This document shows, one piece after another, positions 1 to 8,420 of a stretch of 64,000 nt of DNA. A program made the position numbers and the translations under genes. Numbering within the stretch: the stretch's first letter is position 1; the number at the start of each line of letters is the position of its first letter. Source of the DNA: Massilia sp. Root133 (GTDB lineage Bacteria > Pseudomonadota > Gammaproteobacteria > Burkholderiales > Burkholderiaceae_D); NCBI RefSeq assembly GCF_001426525.1, contig NZ_LMEW01000006.1, positions 62,001 to 126,000 of the forward strand, written 5' to 3'. Under the pieces are notes generated by a model. The model saw nothing but the letters and a program-made list of their open reading frames with translations, was not told the origin of the DNA and searched no databases.

Positions 1-1270
1 GCGTGCCGCTCGCCAGCACGGCGCCGATGCCGGCGAAGCCCAGCAGGATGCCGCAGAAGCGTGACGTGGTGCTGATGCCGGAGGCCATGCCGGCCCGTTC
101 CGGCGGGACGGTGCCCATGATCGCCTTCTGCGTCTCGCCGTTCAGCAGGCCCCCGCCCGCGCCGAGGATCGCCATGCCGATACCGTCCAGCAGCCGGTTG
201 CCCGGCATCTGCGCCGCCCACATCATGACGAGGTTTCCGGCCGCGACGACCATCAGGCCGAGCGTGAGGATCCGGTAGCCCGGCATGAATGCGGCCAGGC
301 GCCGTCCGGCCATCGGCAGCAGCAGCATCGCGAGGGCGAAGGGGAGCATGCCGACGCCGGCTTCCAGCGCCGTGGCGCCGCGCGCATTCTGCAGGTAGAG
401 CGGCAGCAGGGAGGCCATCACCTGGGCGCAGGACGCGTAGGCCAGCATGGCCGCGACGGCGCCGACGAACCGCCGCTGCGCGAACAGGGACAGGTCGAGC
501 ATCGGCGCGCGTCCCCGGCGCTCGGTGGCGACGAACAGCGCGAACAGGGCCAGCGCGGCCGCGGCGCGCGCCAGCACGGCCAGGCTGGTCCAGCCCTCGG
601 CGGGGCCGGAGATCAGGGTCCACGTGAAGGCGAACATGGCCGCCGCGAACAGGACGATTCCCGGCACGTCGAGCGTCCGCTGCGCCGCGCCGCGCGACTC
701 CGGCACGTGGCGCAGGACGGCGAGCGCCAGCCCGGCACACACGGGCAGGTTGACGAAAAACGCCCAGCGCCAGCCGAGCCAGCGGCTGATGACGCCGCCG
801 ATCAGCGGCGAACACACCATCGTCAGGCCCATGATCGTGCCCCAGAATGCCCACACGCGGGCGCGCTCCCGCTCGCCGTGGAACGCATGGCCGATCACGG
901 CCAGCGACGGCGCCAGCAGGAAGGCCGCGCCGACGCCCTGGGCGGCGCGGGCGAGGTAGAGCGTCCGCGCGCCGGGGGCTGCGCCGCACGCGAGGGAGGC
1001 CGCGGCGAAGATGGCGAGGCCCAGCAGCAGCACGCGCTTGCGCCCGGCCCGGTCGGCGATGGCGCCAGCGGGCAGGAGCAGGGCCGCGAAGCACAGCAGG
1101 TAGGCGCTGACGACCCATTCGATGTCGGCGAACGTCGCGGCGAGCTCGCGCGCGATGGTCGGCAGGACGATCCCGACCACGTTCGTGTCGAGGACCGTGA
1201 CGGCGCAGCCCAGCGAGGCCGTCAGCAGCAGGGGCATCGACGAGGGGCGTGGCGGGGAATCGGCGGGCAT
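1..1270 (-). CDS. DHA2-type MFS drug efflux permease (C-terminus outside window)
   Basis: This is the 5' part (423 codons) of a major facilitator gene read leftwards; its 3' end lies outside the window. The N-terminus shows the DHA2/EmrB-QacA signature: DTNVVGIVLPTI in helix 1, then WVVSAYLLCFAALLLPAG and a DRAGRKRVLL loop. Many hydrophobic helices follow, as expected for a 14-helix proton antiporter in the inner membrane. The ATG at 1270 has an AGGAG about 9 bases upstream. It is divergent from the LysR gene at 1386, so that protein probably controls it. The family exports toxic organic compounds; the substrate cannot be read from sequence. Confidence 0.85.
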   Translation of the reverse strand, partial: MPADSPPRPSSMPLLLTASLGCAVTVLDTNVVGIVLPTIARELAATFADIEWVVSAYLLCFAALLLPAGAIADRAGRKRVLLLGLAIFAAASLACGAAPGARTLYLARAAQGVGAAFLLAPSLAVIGHAFHGERERARVWAFWGTIMGLTMVCSPLIGGVISRWLGWRWAFFVNLPVCAGLALAVLRHVPESRGAAQRTLDVPGIVLFAAAMFAFTWTLISGPAEGWTSLAVLARAAAALALFALFVATERRGRAPMLDLSLFAQRRFVGAVAAMLAYASCAQVMASLLPLYLQNARGATALEAGVGMLPFALAMLLLPMAGRRLAAFMPGYRILTLGLMVVAAGNLVMMWAAQMPGNRLLDGIGMAILGAGGGLLNGETQKAIMGTVPPERAGMASGISTTSRFCGILLGFAGIGAVLASGT

Positions 1271-1350
1271 CGCTCGGGCTCCTGAGGTCGGTGAAAACTG
1301 CATTACACCGCAGCCGGTAATTTCGTTCATTAACGGCAAAACGTGAAATA

Positions 1351-1367
1351 ATTCGCTTTCATCGAAT
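1351..1367. promoter_or_regulatory. LysR-type box between the DHA2 efflux gene and lysR
   Basis: ATTCGCTTTCATCGAAT is an inverted repeat, ATTCG-N7-CGAAT, that contains the T-N11-A core typical of LysR-family boxes. It sits 18 bases before the LysR start and about 80 bases before the divergent MFS start, the usual place for an autoregulatory and activating site. The role is inferred from position and symmetry. Confidence 0.55.
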
Positions 1368-1385
1368 ACTCATGCCTGGAGACGG

Positions 1386-2261
1386 ATGGAGCTGCGACAT
1401 TTCCGCTATTTCGTGGCGGTGGCCGAAGAATTGCATTTCGCGCGCGCCGCCGAACGGCTGGGCATCGCCCCGTCCACGCTGACCGTGCAGATCCAGGAAA
1501 TCGAGCGGGCGCTCCAGGCGCGGCTGCTGCAGCGGACCAAGCGCAGCGTGGGCCTGACCGCGGCCGGCGAGCTGTTCCTCGAGCAGGCGCGCGCCAGCCT
1601 GCTGCGGTTCGACCAGGCCGTCGGTGTCGGCCGCCGCGCCGGTCGCGGCGAGCTCGGCAGGATCGTGATCGGCTATGTGGGCTCCGCCGCCCTGGCCGGC
1701 ATCCTGCAACGGCAGATGCGGCGCTTTCGCACCGAGTGGCCCGATGTCCAGCTGCAGGCGAACGAACAGCCGATGGGGCGGCTGCCGGGCCTCGTCGCGG
1801 AGGGCCATGTCGATATCGGCTTCGTGCGCCTGCCGATGGCGCTCCCGGACGAATTGCGCGTCCACGTCCTGCAGCGCAACCGCTTCTGCATCGCGCTGCC
1901 GGCCAGCCACCGCCTGGCCGGCGCCGCCGCGGTCGACGCGCAGGCGCTGGAGGACGACGATTTCGTCGTGCCCGAACAGGACCTCGGTACGCGCGAAGTG
2001 GGACGGCGCGGACGCTTCGAGCCGCGCATCGTCTCGGCGCCGGGCAATCTGCTGACGGTGCTGACCGAGGTATCGTTGCGCAAGGGCGTCGCGGTCGTCC
2101 CCGACGTGGTGGCCACGACGCTGGTGCTGCCGGACGTGGTCTACAAGCCGCTGGCCGGGGAGCCCGTCACGTCGGAACTGGCCGCCATCTTCCGCCGCAG
2201 CGAAGGCGCGCCCGCCGTGAAGAACCTGATCCGGCAGCTGGTGGCGGCGCTGCCGGAATGA
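1386..2261 (+). CDS. LysR-family transcriptional regulator
   Basis: This 291-residue protein has the standard LysR layout. A winged helix-turn-helix occupies residues 1-60 (MELRHFRYFVAVAEELHF, then AERLGIAPSTLTVQIQEIE). A linker helix and a periplasmic-binding-protein-like effector domain from about residue 90 follow. The ATG has GGAGACGG just upstream. It is divergent from the DHA2 efflux gene and a symmetrical T-N11-A box lies between them, so it most likely senses a compound exported by that pump. The effector is unknown. Confidence 0.92.
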   Translation: MELRHFRYFVAVAEELHFARAAERLGIAPSTLTVQIQEIERALQARLLQRTKRSVGLTAAGELFLEQARASLLRFDQAVGVGRRAGRGELGRIVIGYVGSAALAGILQRQMRRFRTEWPDVQLQANEQPMGRLPGLVAEGHVDIGFVRLPMALPDELRVHVLQRNRFCIALPASHRLAGAAAVDAQALEDDDFVVPEQDLGTREVGRRGRFEPRIVSAPGNLLTVLTEVSLRKGVAVVPDVVATTLVLPDVVYKPLAGEPVTSELAAIFRRSEGAPAVKNLIRQLVAALPE

Positions 2262-2268
2262 CTTCGGC

Positions 2269-3195
2269 CTATTCTGCCGTGGTTGCGGGCGGCGTAATCG
2301 AACCCTGGATCTTGAACGATTTCGGGTCGGCCTTGTCCGCCTGCTTGTCGCCGGGCGTTCCCACCGATACCAACTGGACGCGATTGCCGCCCGCTGTCGC
2401 ATCGGCGAGGGTAAGCGGAGGGAATGATGCCGGAAGCGCGCCGGACGACGCTTCTTCGGCGCGCAGCACATAGACTTTCTGGACGGGTGTGAGCGTGACG
2501 ATCACGCTGACCAGGACTTCCGCCTTTTTCCTGTTCCGCGAATCCTTGACGAATGCAGCGTCGGCTGGCGTCGTATTGACCTTCCATTGCGAGATGAGTT
2601 TCTCTTTTATTGGAAGCAGGCCGAGCAGCGTCGATGCCGTGTTGTCGGTGATCGAGTTCGTCGCTTCGGTGAGCGTGCCGTCCGCATTGAACTTGAAGGT
2701 GGCGCTGCCGGACCCGAACAGCGGAATGACGTTCTTGATGTAGTGCGGTTTGCCGTCCACCCGCATCTCGGTCTTTACCGTATTGGCGACCACTTCGTCG
2801 CACGCATCGGCGGGGGCGAGATTCTCCAGCCGGCTGGTCCTGCTCGCGATGGCCAGGCGCGTTCCTTCCAGTGTCGTTTCCTTCTGCACCTCGTCGACGA
2901 TCTCCCGTACGGCCTTTTTCAGGCGATCGCGGTCGACGCAGTGAACGAGAACGTCGCCATCGGGCGGATAGTCGAGCGTCGATTTGGGGTTGTCGTTGAG
3001 CGCAATGGAGAAGCGGATCTTCCAGTCCGTTTCCACGCGCGTCGTCTCATGCACCAGCACGGGCTTCTTGATGTAGAACGGAATGCCCGTCATGGCATCG
3101 TTCTCCCGTGGGCCATCGTACACGCGAACGCCCGAGCATCCTGACGCACCGGCGAGGGCAGCGACAGCGCACGCGATTCGAAACAGCTTGGTCAT
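2269..3195 (-). CDS. Predicted lipoprotein of unknown function
   Basis: This 308-residue protein is not recognised. It begins with a charged and hydrophobic signal (MTKLFRIACAVAALAGASGC) whose Cys20 fits a lipobox (A-S-G-C), so it is probably a lipid-anchored envelope protein. The mature part contains DGDVLVHCVDRD and several alternating beta-like segments but no motif I can name. I chose Met at 3195 rather than the in-frame start 24 bases upstream because only it places the signal peptide at the N-terminus. It is convergent with the LysR gene (7-base gap) and seems to be a single-gene unit. Confidence 0.75.
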   Translation of the reverse strand: MTKLFRIACAVAALAGASGCSGVRVYDGPRENDAMTGIPFYIKKPVLVHETTRVETDWKIRFSIALNDNPKSTLDYPPDGDVLVHCVDRDRLKKAVREIVDEVQKETTLEGTRLAIASRTSRLENLAPADACDEVVANTVKTEMRVDGKPHYIKNVIPLFGSGSATFKFNADGTLTEATNSITDNTASTLLGLLPIKEKLISQWKVNTTPADAAFVKDSRNRKKAEVLVSVIVTLTPVQKVYVLRAEEASSGALPASFPPLTLADATAGGNRVQLVSVGTPGDKQADKADPKSFKIQGSITPPATTAE

Positions 3196-3378
3196 GGGAT
3201 TGCCTCCGATGTCGATCAATTCGAATTAACAAAAGAATATGATCAATCTCAAGCTTTTGGGTGGCGTGTCGGGTAGTTGATACATAGCTAATAAAATGAG
3301 GCTTGACAGCTTGCCAAGTCCACAGCCCAGCCGGCCGAGGTGGTATCGTGCACGTCCCGCAACCATACGAACGTTGTC

Positions 3379-4137
3379 ATGCTGATCGCCGACCCCTTGT
3401 TCTATGCCGTCGCCGTGCCGGCCGTCCTGTTGACCGGCATCTCGAAAGGGGGCTTCGGGGGCGTGCTGGGCGGCGTGGGCGTGCCGCTGATGGCGCTGGC
3501 GATCTCGCCCGTCCAGGCGGCCGCGATCCTGCTGCCGGTGCTGTGCCTGATGGATCTCGTCGGCCTGGGGGCCTATTTCGGCAAGTGGGATCAGCCGACG
3601 CTGCGCATCATGCTGCCCGGCGCCCTGCTCGGGATCGTCGCGGGCTTCCTCACGTTCGGCATGCTGGGCGAGGACGTCATCCGCATCCTGATCGGGAGCA
3701 TCGCGGTGGCCTTCACCGTCAACAACGTGCTGGGCCTGGCGGCGCACCAGCGCCAGGCCGGCCCCTCGGTGGCGAAAGGCATGTTCTGGTCCGCGGTCTC
3801 GGGCCTGACCAGTTTCCTCGCCCATGCCGGCGGACCGCCCGCCATGGTCTACCTGCTGCCGCAGCGGATGGACAAGGTGCGCTACGTCGCCACCATCAGC
3901 GTGTTCTTCGCGGCCGTCAACGCGGTCAAGCTGCTCCCGTACGCGTGGCTGGGCCAGCTGTCGCTCGACAACCTCGGCACGAGCTTCGTGCTGGCGCCGC
4001 TCGTGCCGCTGGGCGTGAAGCTGGGCATCTGGCTGCAGGGCCGGATCAACCTCGTGTGGTTCTACCGGATTTCGCAGGCCTGCCTGCTCGTGACCGGGCT
4101 GCAGCTGGTCTGGCAGGGCGGGGCGCATTACCTGTAG
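3379..4137 (+). CDS. TauE/SafE-family membrane permease
   Basis: This 252-residue, very hydrophobic protein has about eight predicted membrane helices and the TauE/SafE (DUF81) signature TGISKGGFGG near residue 20, repeated in diverged form in the second half (SGLTSFLAHAGGPPA). The family carries small organic or inorganic anions such as sulfite, sulfoacetate or related C2 compounds across the inner membrane. The ATG at 3379 is preferred; a GTG 39 bases upstream is in frame but adds a polar non-membrane extension. Neighbours give no clue to the substrate. Confidence 0.85.
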   Translation: MLIADPLFYAVAVPAVLLTGISKGGFGGVLGGVGVPLMALAISPVQAAAILLPVLCLMDLVGLGAYFGKWDQPTLRIMLPGALLGIVAGFLTFGMLGEDVIRILIGSIAVAFTVNNVLGLAAHQRQAGPSVAKGMFWSAVSGLTSFLAHAGGPPAMVYLLPQRMDKVRYVATISVFFAAVNAVKLLPYAWLGQLSLDNLGTSFVLAPLVPLGVKLGIWLQGRINLVWFYRISQACLLVTGLQLVWQGGAHYL

Positions 4138-4152
4138 CTGCGCGGGCGGGGA

Positions 4153-4536
4153 TCAGGTCTCGTACAGCTCCAGCGGCAAGCCGTCCGGGTCGGCGAAGAA
4201 GGTATAGCGCCTGCCCGTGAATTCGTCCGTGCGTACCGGTTCCACGGCGACGCCGTGCGCTTCGAGATGCTGCTTGCAGGCCTCCAGGTCGTCGACCGCG
4301 AACGCGAGGTGCCGCAGGCCGCACGCTTCCGGATACGACGGGCGTGCGGGCGCGTTCGGGAACGAGAACAACTCGACCTGGGCGCCGTCCGGCAGTGCCA
4401 GGTCCAGCTTCCAGGAGTCGCGTTGCGCGCGGTAGTTTTCGGCGACGATGCGCAAGCCCAGCACCTCCACGTAGAAGTGGCGGGATCGTGCGTAGTCCGC
4501 GCAGATGATCGCGGCGTGGTGGATGCGGGTGAACAT
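4153..4536 (-). CDS. Small VOC/glyoxalase-fold protein (GloA2/YaeR-like)
   Basis: This 127-residue single-domain vicinal-oxygen-chelate protein reads FTRIHHAAIICADYARSRHF at the start, ELFSFPNAP in the middle and FFADPDGLPLELYE at the end. Those are the metal-binding beta-alpha-beta-beta-beta modules of the YaeR/GloA2 subgroup of glyoxalase-like proteins. Candidate metal ligands are His5/His6, a mid-protein Glu and the His/Glu pair of the second module. The start at 4536 matches the family; the longer frame adds 17 unrelated residues. It is convergent with the TauE-like gene (15-base gap). Substrate unknown. Confidence 0.85.
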   Translation of the reverse strand: MFTRIHHAAIICADYARSRHFYVEVLGLRIVAENYRAQRDSWKLDLALPDGAQVELFSFPNAPARPSYPEACGLRHLAFAVDDLEACKQHLEAHGVAVEPVRTDEFTGRRYTFFADPDGLPLELYET

Positions 4537-4615
4537 GACGGTAGCGGTCCAGGGTGACGGTTCGCTATCGTAACAGCCCGGCGCCATCCGCCCGACCGGG
4601 GCAGGGGGCGGATCG

Positions 4616-5794
4616 TCACGCCGGCGCCAGCGCCTGCCCGACCGGTTCCAGCCGGCGCAGGCGCAGCGCGATCAGCACGGCGGCGCCCAGCAGCACGCCC
4701 AGCAGCGCCACGACGCCGCCCCAGCCGCCGTGTTCCCACAGCACGCCGCACAGCCAGCCCACGAGGCTGGAGCCGAGATAATAGAAGCACAGGTACAGCG
4801 CGGAGGCGAGCGCCTGCTGCGTGCGGGCGCGCCGGCCCACCCAGCTGCTGGCGATCGAGTGCGACGCGAAGAAGCCGAACGTGAACACCGCCATGCCGGC
4901 CACGATGACGGCGACGTTGTGGGCCATGGTCAGCAGCAGGCCCGCCAGCATCGTGCCCATCACGGTCCACAGCACGTGGCGCCGGCCCAGGCGGTCGGCG
5001 CGGCGGCCGGCCCAGACCGAACTGAAGATGCCCAGCAAATACAGCAGCGAGATCCCGCCGACCACGCTCTGGCGCAGCCCGAACGGGGCGCCCAGCAGCC
5101 GGAAGCCGATCACGTTGTACACGCTCACGAAGCAGCCCATCAGCAGGAACGACAGCGCGAACAGCCAGGGCAGGCCGGCGTCGCCGAAGTGGCCGCGCAG
5201 GCCGTGCAGCAGCGCCGGCACGCCGCCCGACGACGGCCGGAAGTTGCGCGACGCCGGCAGGCTGCGCCAGAATTCCCACGCCGCCAGCAGGCCCGCGACG
5301 CCCATCACGGCGAACGCGGCGCGCCACGACACGAAGTCGGACAGCACGGCCGCCAGCACCCGGCCGACCATGCCGCCGAACGCGTTGCCGCTGATGTACA
5401 GGCCCATCGACACGCCGAGCGACGCCGGCTCGATTTCCTCGCTCAGGTAAGCCATCGCGACGGCCGGCATGCCGCCCAGTGCGAAGCCGAGAAGAGTGCG
5501 CGCCGCCAGCAGCTGCGGATACGTGCGCGCGCTCGCGGCCAGCACCGTCATCAGCGCGGCCACGACGAGCGCCACGACCATCATGGTCTTGCGGCCCAGC
5601 CGGTCGGAGAGGACGGACGAGAACAGCAGCGACACGGCCAGCGCGCCCGTCGAAAGCGACAGCGACAGGCTGCTTTGCGCGGGCGTGAGCCCGAAATCGT
5701 GCGCCAGCAGGGGCATCAGCGGCTGCACGCAATACAGCAGGGCGAAGCAGGAAAAGCCGCCGAAGAACAGGGCGCGGTTGGTACGATTCGTCAT
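4616..5794 (-). CDS. YnfM-like MFS transporter
   Basis: This 392-residue, 12-helix MFS protein resembles the YnfM subgroup: LLYCVQPLMPLLAHDFGLTPAQSS in helix 1 and its loop, and SDRLGRKTMMV in the conserved loop 2-3. Members are thought to export small metabolites or drugs. The start at 5794 gives a short cytoplasmic N-terminus (MTNRTNRALFF) directly before helix 1. It is divergent from the LysR gene at 5870 with only 75 bases between them, a common regulator/transporter pairing. Confidence 0.87.
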   Translation of the reverse strand: MTNRTNRALFFGGFSCFALLYCVQPLMPLLAHDFGLTPAQSSLSLSLSTGALAVSLLFSSVLSDRLGRKTMMVVALVVAALMTVLAASARTYPQLLAARTLLGFALGGMPAVAMAYLSEEIEPASLGVSMGLYISGNAFGGMVGRVLAAVLSDFVSWRAAFAVMGVAGLLAAWEFWRSLPASRNFRPSSGGVPALLHGLRGHFGDAGLPWLFALSFLLMGCFVSVYNVIGFRLLGAPFGLRQSVVGGISLLYLLGIFSSVWAGRRADRLGRRHVLWTVMGTMLAGLLLTMAHNVAVIVAGMAVFTFGFFASHSIASSWVGRRARTQQALASALYLCFYYLGSSLVGWLCGVLWEHGGWGGVVALLGVLLGAAVLIALRLRRLEPVGQALAPA

Positions 5795-5869
5795 GGGGCC
5801 ATCGTAGGATTGCGGGATACGACTGTCCAATATATATTTGTGGCGTTACTTATCGTTTGAAAATATAAG

Positions 5870-6763
5870 ATGGAACTCAGGCACCTGCGTTACTTCGTGG
5901 CCGTGGCGGAGGAGCTGAGCTTTACGCGCGCCGCCGAGCGGCTGCACATCGGCCAGCCGCCGCTGAGCCAGCAGATCCAGGCGCTGGAACACGAGATCGG
6001 CGCGCGGCTGTTCGAGCGTAACCGGCGGCGTGTGCTGCTGACGGAAGCGGGGCGGCTGTTCCTCGCCGACGCGCGGCGCATGCTGGCGCTGTCCGAACAG
6101 GCCAAGCAGACGGCGCGCCGCGCGCACCTGGGGGAAGCGGGCGAGCTGCGCGTCGGGTTCACGTTTTCCACGCCGTTCACGCCGCTGTTCGCGCGCGTCG
6201 TGCGGCGCTACCGCCAGCAGTATCCGGGCGTGCGGCTGACGTTCCTCGAGATTCCCACGCAGCCGCAGCTCGCGAAGATCGAGGCGCGCGAACTGGACGT
6301 GGGCTTCGTGCGGCCGGGCCCCATGCCGCTGCCGCGCGCGGTCGCGCTGACGATGCTGCGCCAGGATCCGCTGCTGCTCGTGCTGCCGGCCGACGCGCCG
6401 CTGGCGCGGAACAAGCACATCGCGGTGAAGGACCTGGCCGACCAGGCGTTCGTCGTCTTCCCCGAGAAGACGGGCACCGGCATCTACCACCAGATCTTCG
6501 ACCTGTGCCGCGCCGCGGGTTTCACGCCGCACATCGCGATGGAGGCGGGCGAGCCGTCGACGATCATCGGCCTCGTCGCCGCCGGCTGCGGCATTTCCGT
6601 GCTGCCCAGCTCATTCGAAGGTATCCACATGGAAGGTGTCGTCTACCGGCCGCTCGCCGACCCGGACGCCACCACGGCGATGCTGCTCGCGCGCCATGCC
6701 GAGGGCGGCGGCCCGCTCGTCGATGCGTTCGTGGCGCTGGCCCAGGCCGCGGCGGAAGCGTAG
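5870..6763 (+). CDS. LysR-family transcriptional regulator
   Basis: This 297-residue regulator has the LysR helix-turn-helix at residues 1-60 (MELRHLRYFVAVAEELSFTR, then ERLHIGQPPLSQQIQALE) and a full effector-binding domain. It is divergently paired with the YnfM-like transporter gene. The 75-base gap is AT-rich around 5828-5844 and must hold both promoters. It belongs to the BenM/CatM-like part of the family by N-terminal similarity. The effector is unknown. Confidence 0.92.
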   Translation: MELRHLRYFVAVAEELSFTRAAERLHIGQPPLSQQIQALEHEIGARLFERNRRRVLLTEAGRLFLADARRMLALSEQAKQTARRAHLGEAGELRVGFTFSTPFTPLFARVVRRYRQQYPGVRLTFLEIPTQPQLAKIEARELDVGFVRPGPMPLPRAVALTMLRQDPLLLVLPADAPLARNKHIAVKDLADQAFVVFPEKTGTGIYHQIFDLCRAAGFTPHIAMEAGEPSTIIGLVAAGCGISVLPSSFEGIHMEGVVYRPLADPDATTAMLLARHAEGGGPLVDAFVALAQAAAEA

Positions 6764-6799
6764 TTGGGGATGCTGCGGTGCAGCATGGTAAACAGTCGT

Positions 6800-6823
6800 A
6801 TGTTTTGAATTTATAGAATACAA
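6800..6823 (+). promoter_or_regulatory. 24-bp AT-rich element, copy 1: candidate operator of the fucose cluster
   Basis: This element differs at one of 24 positions from 13644-13667. It is an imperfect dyad, TGTTTT-N10-AATACA, with a TATAGAAT core. It ends 31 bases before the first gene of the fucose cluster. An exactly placed repeat in front of two units of one pathway, both near a GntR gene, makes it the best candidate for the operator, possibly overlapping the promoter. Confidence 0.65.
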
Positions 6824-6854
6824 TTGTGGGCGTTACCAGCCGCAAAGGATCGTC

Positions 6855-7193
6855 ATGTCCAGCACCACCCCAGCGCAGGCGGGCAGCCTGCTGCTCATGT
6901 CGCGCGAGGATAACTGCCTCATCGCGCGCGTCGACCTCAAGGCCGGCGCCACGGTCGTCATCGACGGCCGCGAGATTGCGCTGCCCGGCGACGTCCGCCT
7001 CGGCCACAAGGTCGCGCGGCGCGACCTGGCCCCGGGCGACAAGGTGCTGCGCTACGGCGCCATCATCGGCACGGCCACGGTGCCCGTCGCCATCGGCGCG
7101 CACATCCACACCCACAACCTGGAAAGCGACTACATCCCGACCTTCACGCTCGACCAGGACGGCCATCATTTCATCGGAAGCAAAGCACCATGA
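6855..7193 (+). CDS. UxaA-type dehydratase small subunit (SAF domain)
   Basis: This 112-residue SAF-domain protein corresponds to the N-terminal part of altronate dehydratase UxaA or the alpha subunit of the split SuyA/SuyB enzymes. Visible features are the LLLMSREDNCLIAR strand region, RDLAPGDKVLRYG and the family signature GAHIHTHNLE. Its stop overlaps the start of the large subunit gene by 4 bases, so the two are co-translated. In this cluster the complex probably dehydrates L-fuconate to 2-keto-3-deoxy-L-fuconate. That step is inferred from context, because most known L-fuconate dehydratases belong to the enolase superfamily. Confidence 0.85.
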   Translation: MSSTTPAQAGSLLLMSREDNCLIARVDLKAGATVVIDGREIALPGDVRLGHKVARRDLAPGDKVLRYGAIIGTATVPVAIGAHIHTHNLESDYIPTFTLDQDGHHFIGSKAP

Positions 7194-8419
7194 CCACCTC
7201 CACCGACATCACCCTGACCGCCCTGGCCGGTTATCCGCGCGCGGACGGGCGCAAGGGCATCCGCAACGTCGTCGTCGTCGCCTATCTCGTGGAATGCGCG
7301 CACCACGTCGCGCGGCTGATCGTGAATGCGTTTCCCGGCCAGCCCGTGCACCTGATCGGCTTCCCCGGCTGCTACCCGAACGAATACGCCGACACGATCA
7401 TGCGCCGCGTGCTGACGCACCCGAACGTGGGTGCCGCGCTGCTCGTGTCGCTCGGCTGCGAGAGCTTCGACAAGAACGGTGTCGCGCAAGCCGTCGCCGA
7501 CAGCGGCCGGCCCGTCCACACGGTCACGATCCAGGACGTCGGCGGCACGCGCTCGGGCGTGAAAAGCGGCGTCGAATGGGTGCAATGGGCCGTCGAGGAC
7601 CTGGCGCGCCAGGAGCGCGTGCCGATGCGCCTCGACGAACTGGTCGTGGCGACGATCTGCGGCGGTTCCGACAGCACCAGCGGCATCACGGCCAATCCGG
7701 CCGTCGGCGCGGCGTTCGACCGGTTGATCGCCGCGGGCAGCGCCTGCGTGTTCGAGGAGACCGGTGAACTGGTCGGCTGCGAATTCCACATGAAGCGCCG
7801 CGCCGTCACGCCGGAACTGGGCGACGAGATCGTCAGGACGGTCGAGAAGGCGTCGCGCTACTACACGATCATGGGCCACGGCAGTTTCGCGCCGGGCAAC
7901 GCGGACGGCGGGCTGACGACGCTGGAAGAAAAGTCGCTGGGCGCATACGCGAAAAGCGGCGCGTCGCCGATCAGCGGGATCATCAAGCCGGGCGACCAGC
8001 CGCCCACCGGCGGGCTGTACCTGCTGGACGTGGTGCCGGACGGCGAGCCGCGCTTCGGTTTCCCAAACATCTCGGACAACGCCGAGATCGTGGAACTGAT
8101 CGCGTGCGGCGCGCACGTCACGCTGTTTACGACGGGCCGCGGGTCCGTGGTCGGCTCGGCCATTTCTCCCGTCATCAAGGTGTGCGCGAACCCGGCGACG
8201 TATGAACGGCTGGCGGACGACATGGACGTCAACGCGGGCCGCATCCTCACGGGTCATGCGAGCATCGAGGAAGTCGGCGACGAAATCGTCGACCTCGTCG
8301 CCCGCGTGGCGAATGGCGAGTGCACGAAATCGGAAGACCTGGGCCACCAGGAATTCATCCTCACGTACAAGCAGTTCGAGCCGATCGGGCCGCGCTGCCT
8401 GCCCTTGAAGGCAGCTTGA
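7190..8419 (+). CDS. UxaA-type dehydratase large subunit (probable L-fuconate dehydratase)
   Basis: This 409-residue protein matches the catalytic C-terminal region of UxaA/GarD dehydratases and the SuyB-like beta subunit. It has YPRADGRKGIRN near residue 16, SLGCESFDKNG, TICGGSDSTSG and GLTTLEEKSLGAYAKSG, with conserved Cys residues that may hold iron. It follows the SAF subunit with an ATGA overlap. The expected role is dehydration of a sugar acid. Altronate dehydratase or sulfolactate lyase are family alternatives. The surrounding fucose dehydrogenase, lactonase, keto-deoxy-acid dehydrogenase and hydrolase make L-fuconate the best candidate. Confidence 0.85.
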   Translation: MTTSTDITLTALAGYPRADGRKGIRNVVVVAYLVECAHHVARLIVNAFPGQPVHLIGFPGCYPNEYADTIMRRVLTHPNVGAALLVSLGCESFDKNGVAQAVADSGRPVHTVTIQDVGGTRSGVKSGVEWVQWAVEDLARQERVPMRLDELVVATICGGSDSTSGITANPAVGAAFDRLIAAGSACVFEETGELVGCEFHMKRRAVTPELGDEIVRTVEKASRYYTIMGHGSFAPGNADGGLTTLEEKSLGAYAKSGASPISGIIKPGDQPPTGGLYLLDVVPDGEPRFGFPNISDNAEIVELIACGAHVTLFTTGRGSVVGSAISPVIKVCANPATYERLADDMDVNAGRILTGHASIEEVGDEIVDLVARVANGECTKSEDLGHQEFILTYKQFEPIGPRCLPLKAA

Positions 8420-8420
8420 T

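Noticed and set aside
5828..5844. AT-rich CCAATATATATTTGTGG as a LysR box between the ynfM-like and lysR genes
   Set aside because: Position is right but the symmetry is poor. I could not separate an operator from an AT-rich promoter.
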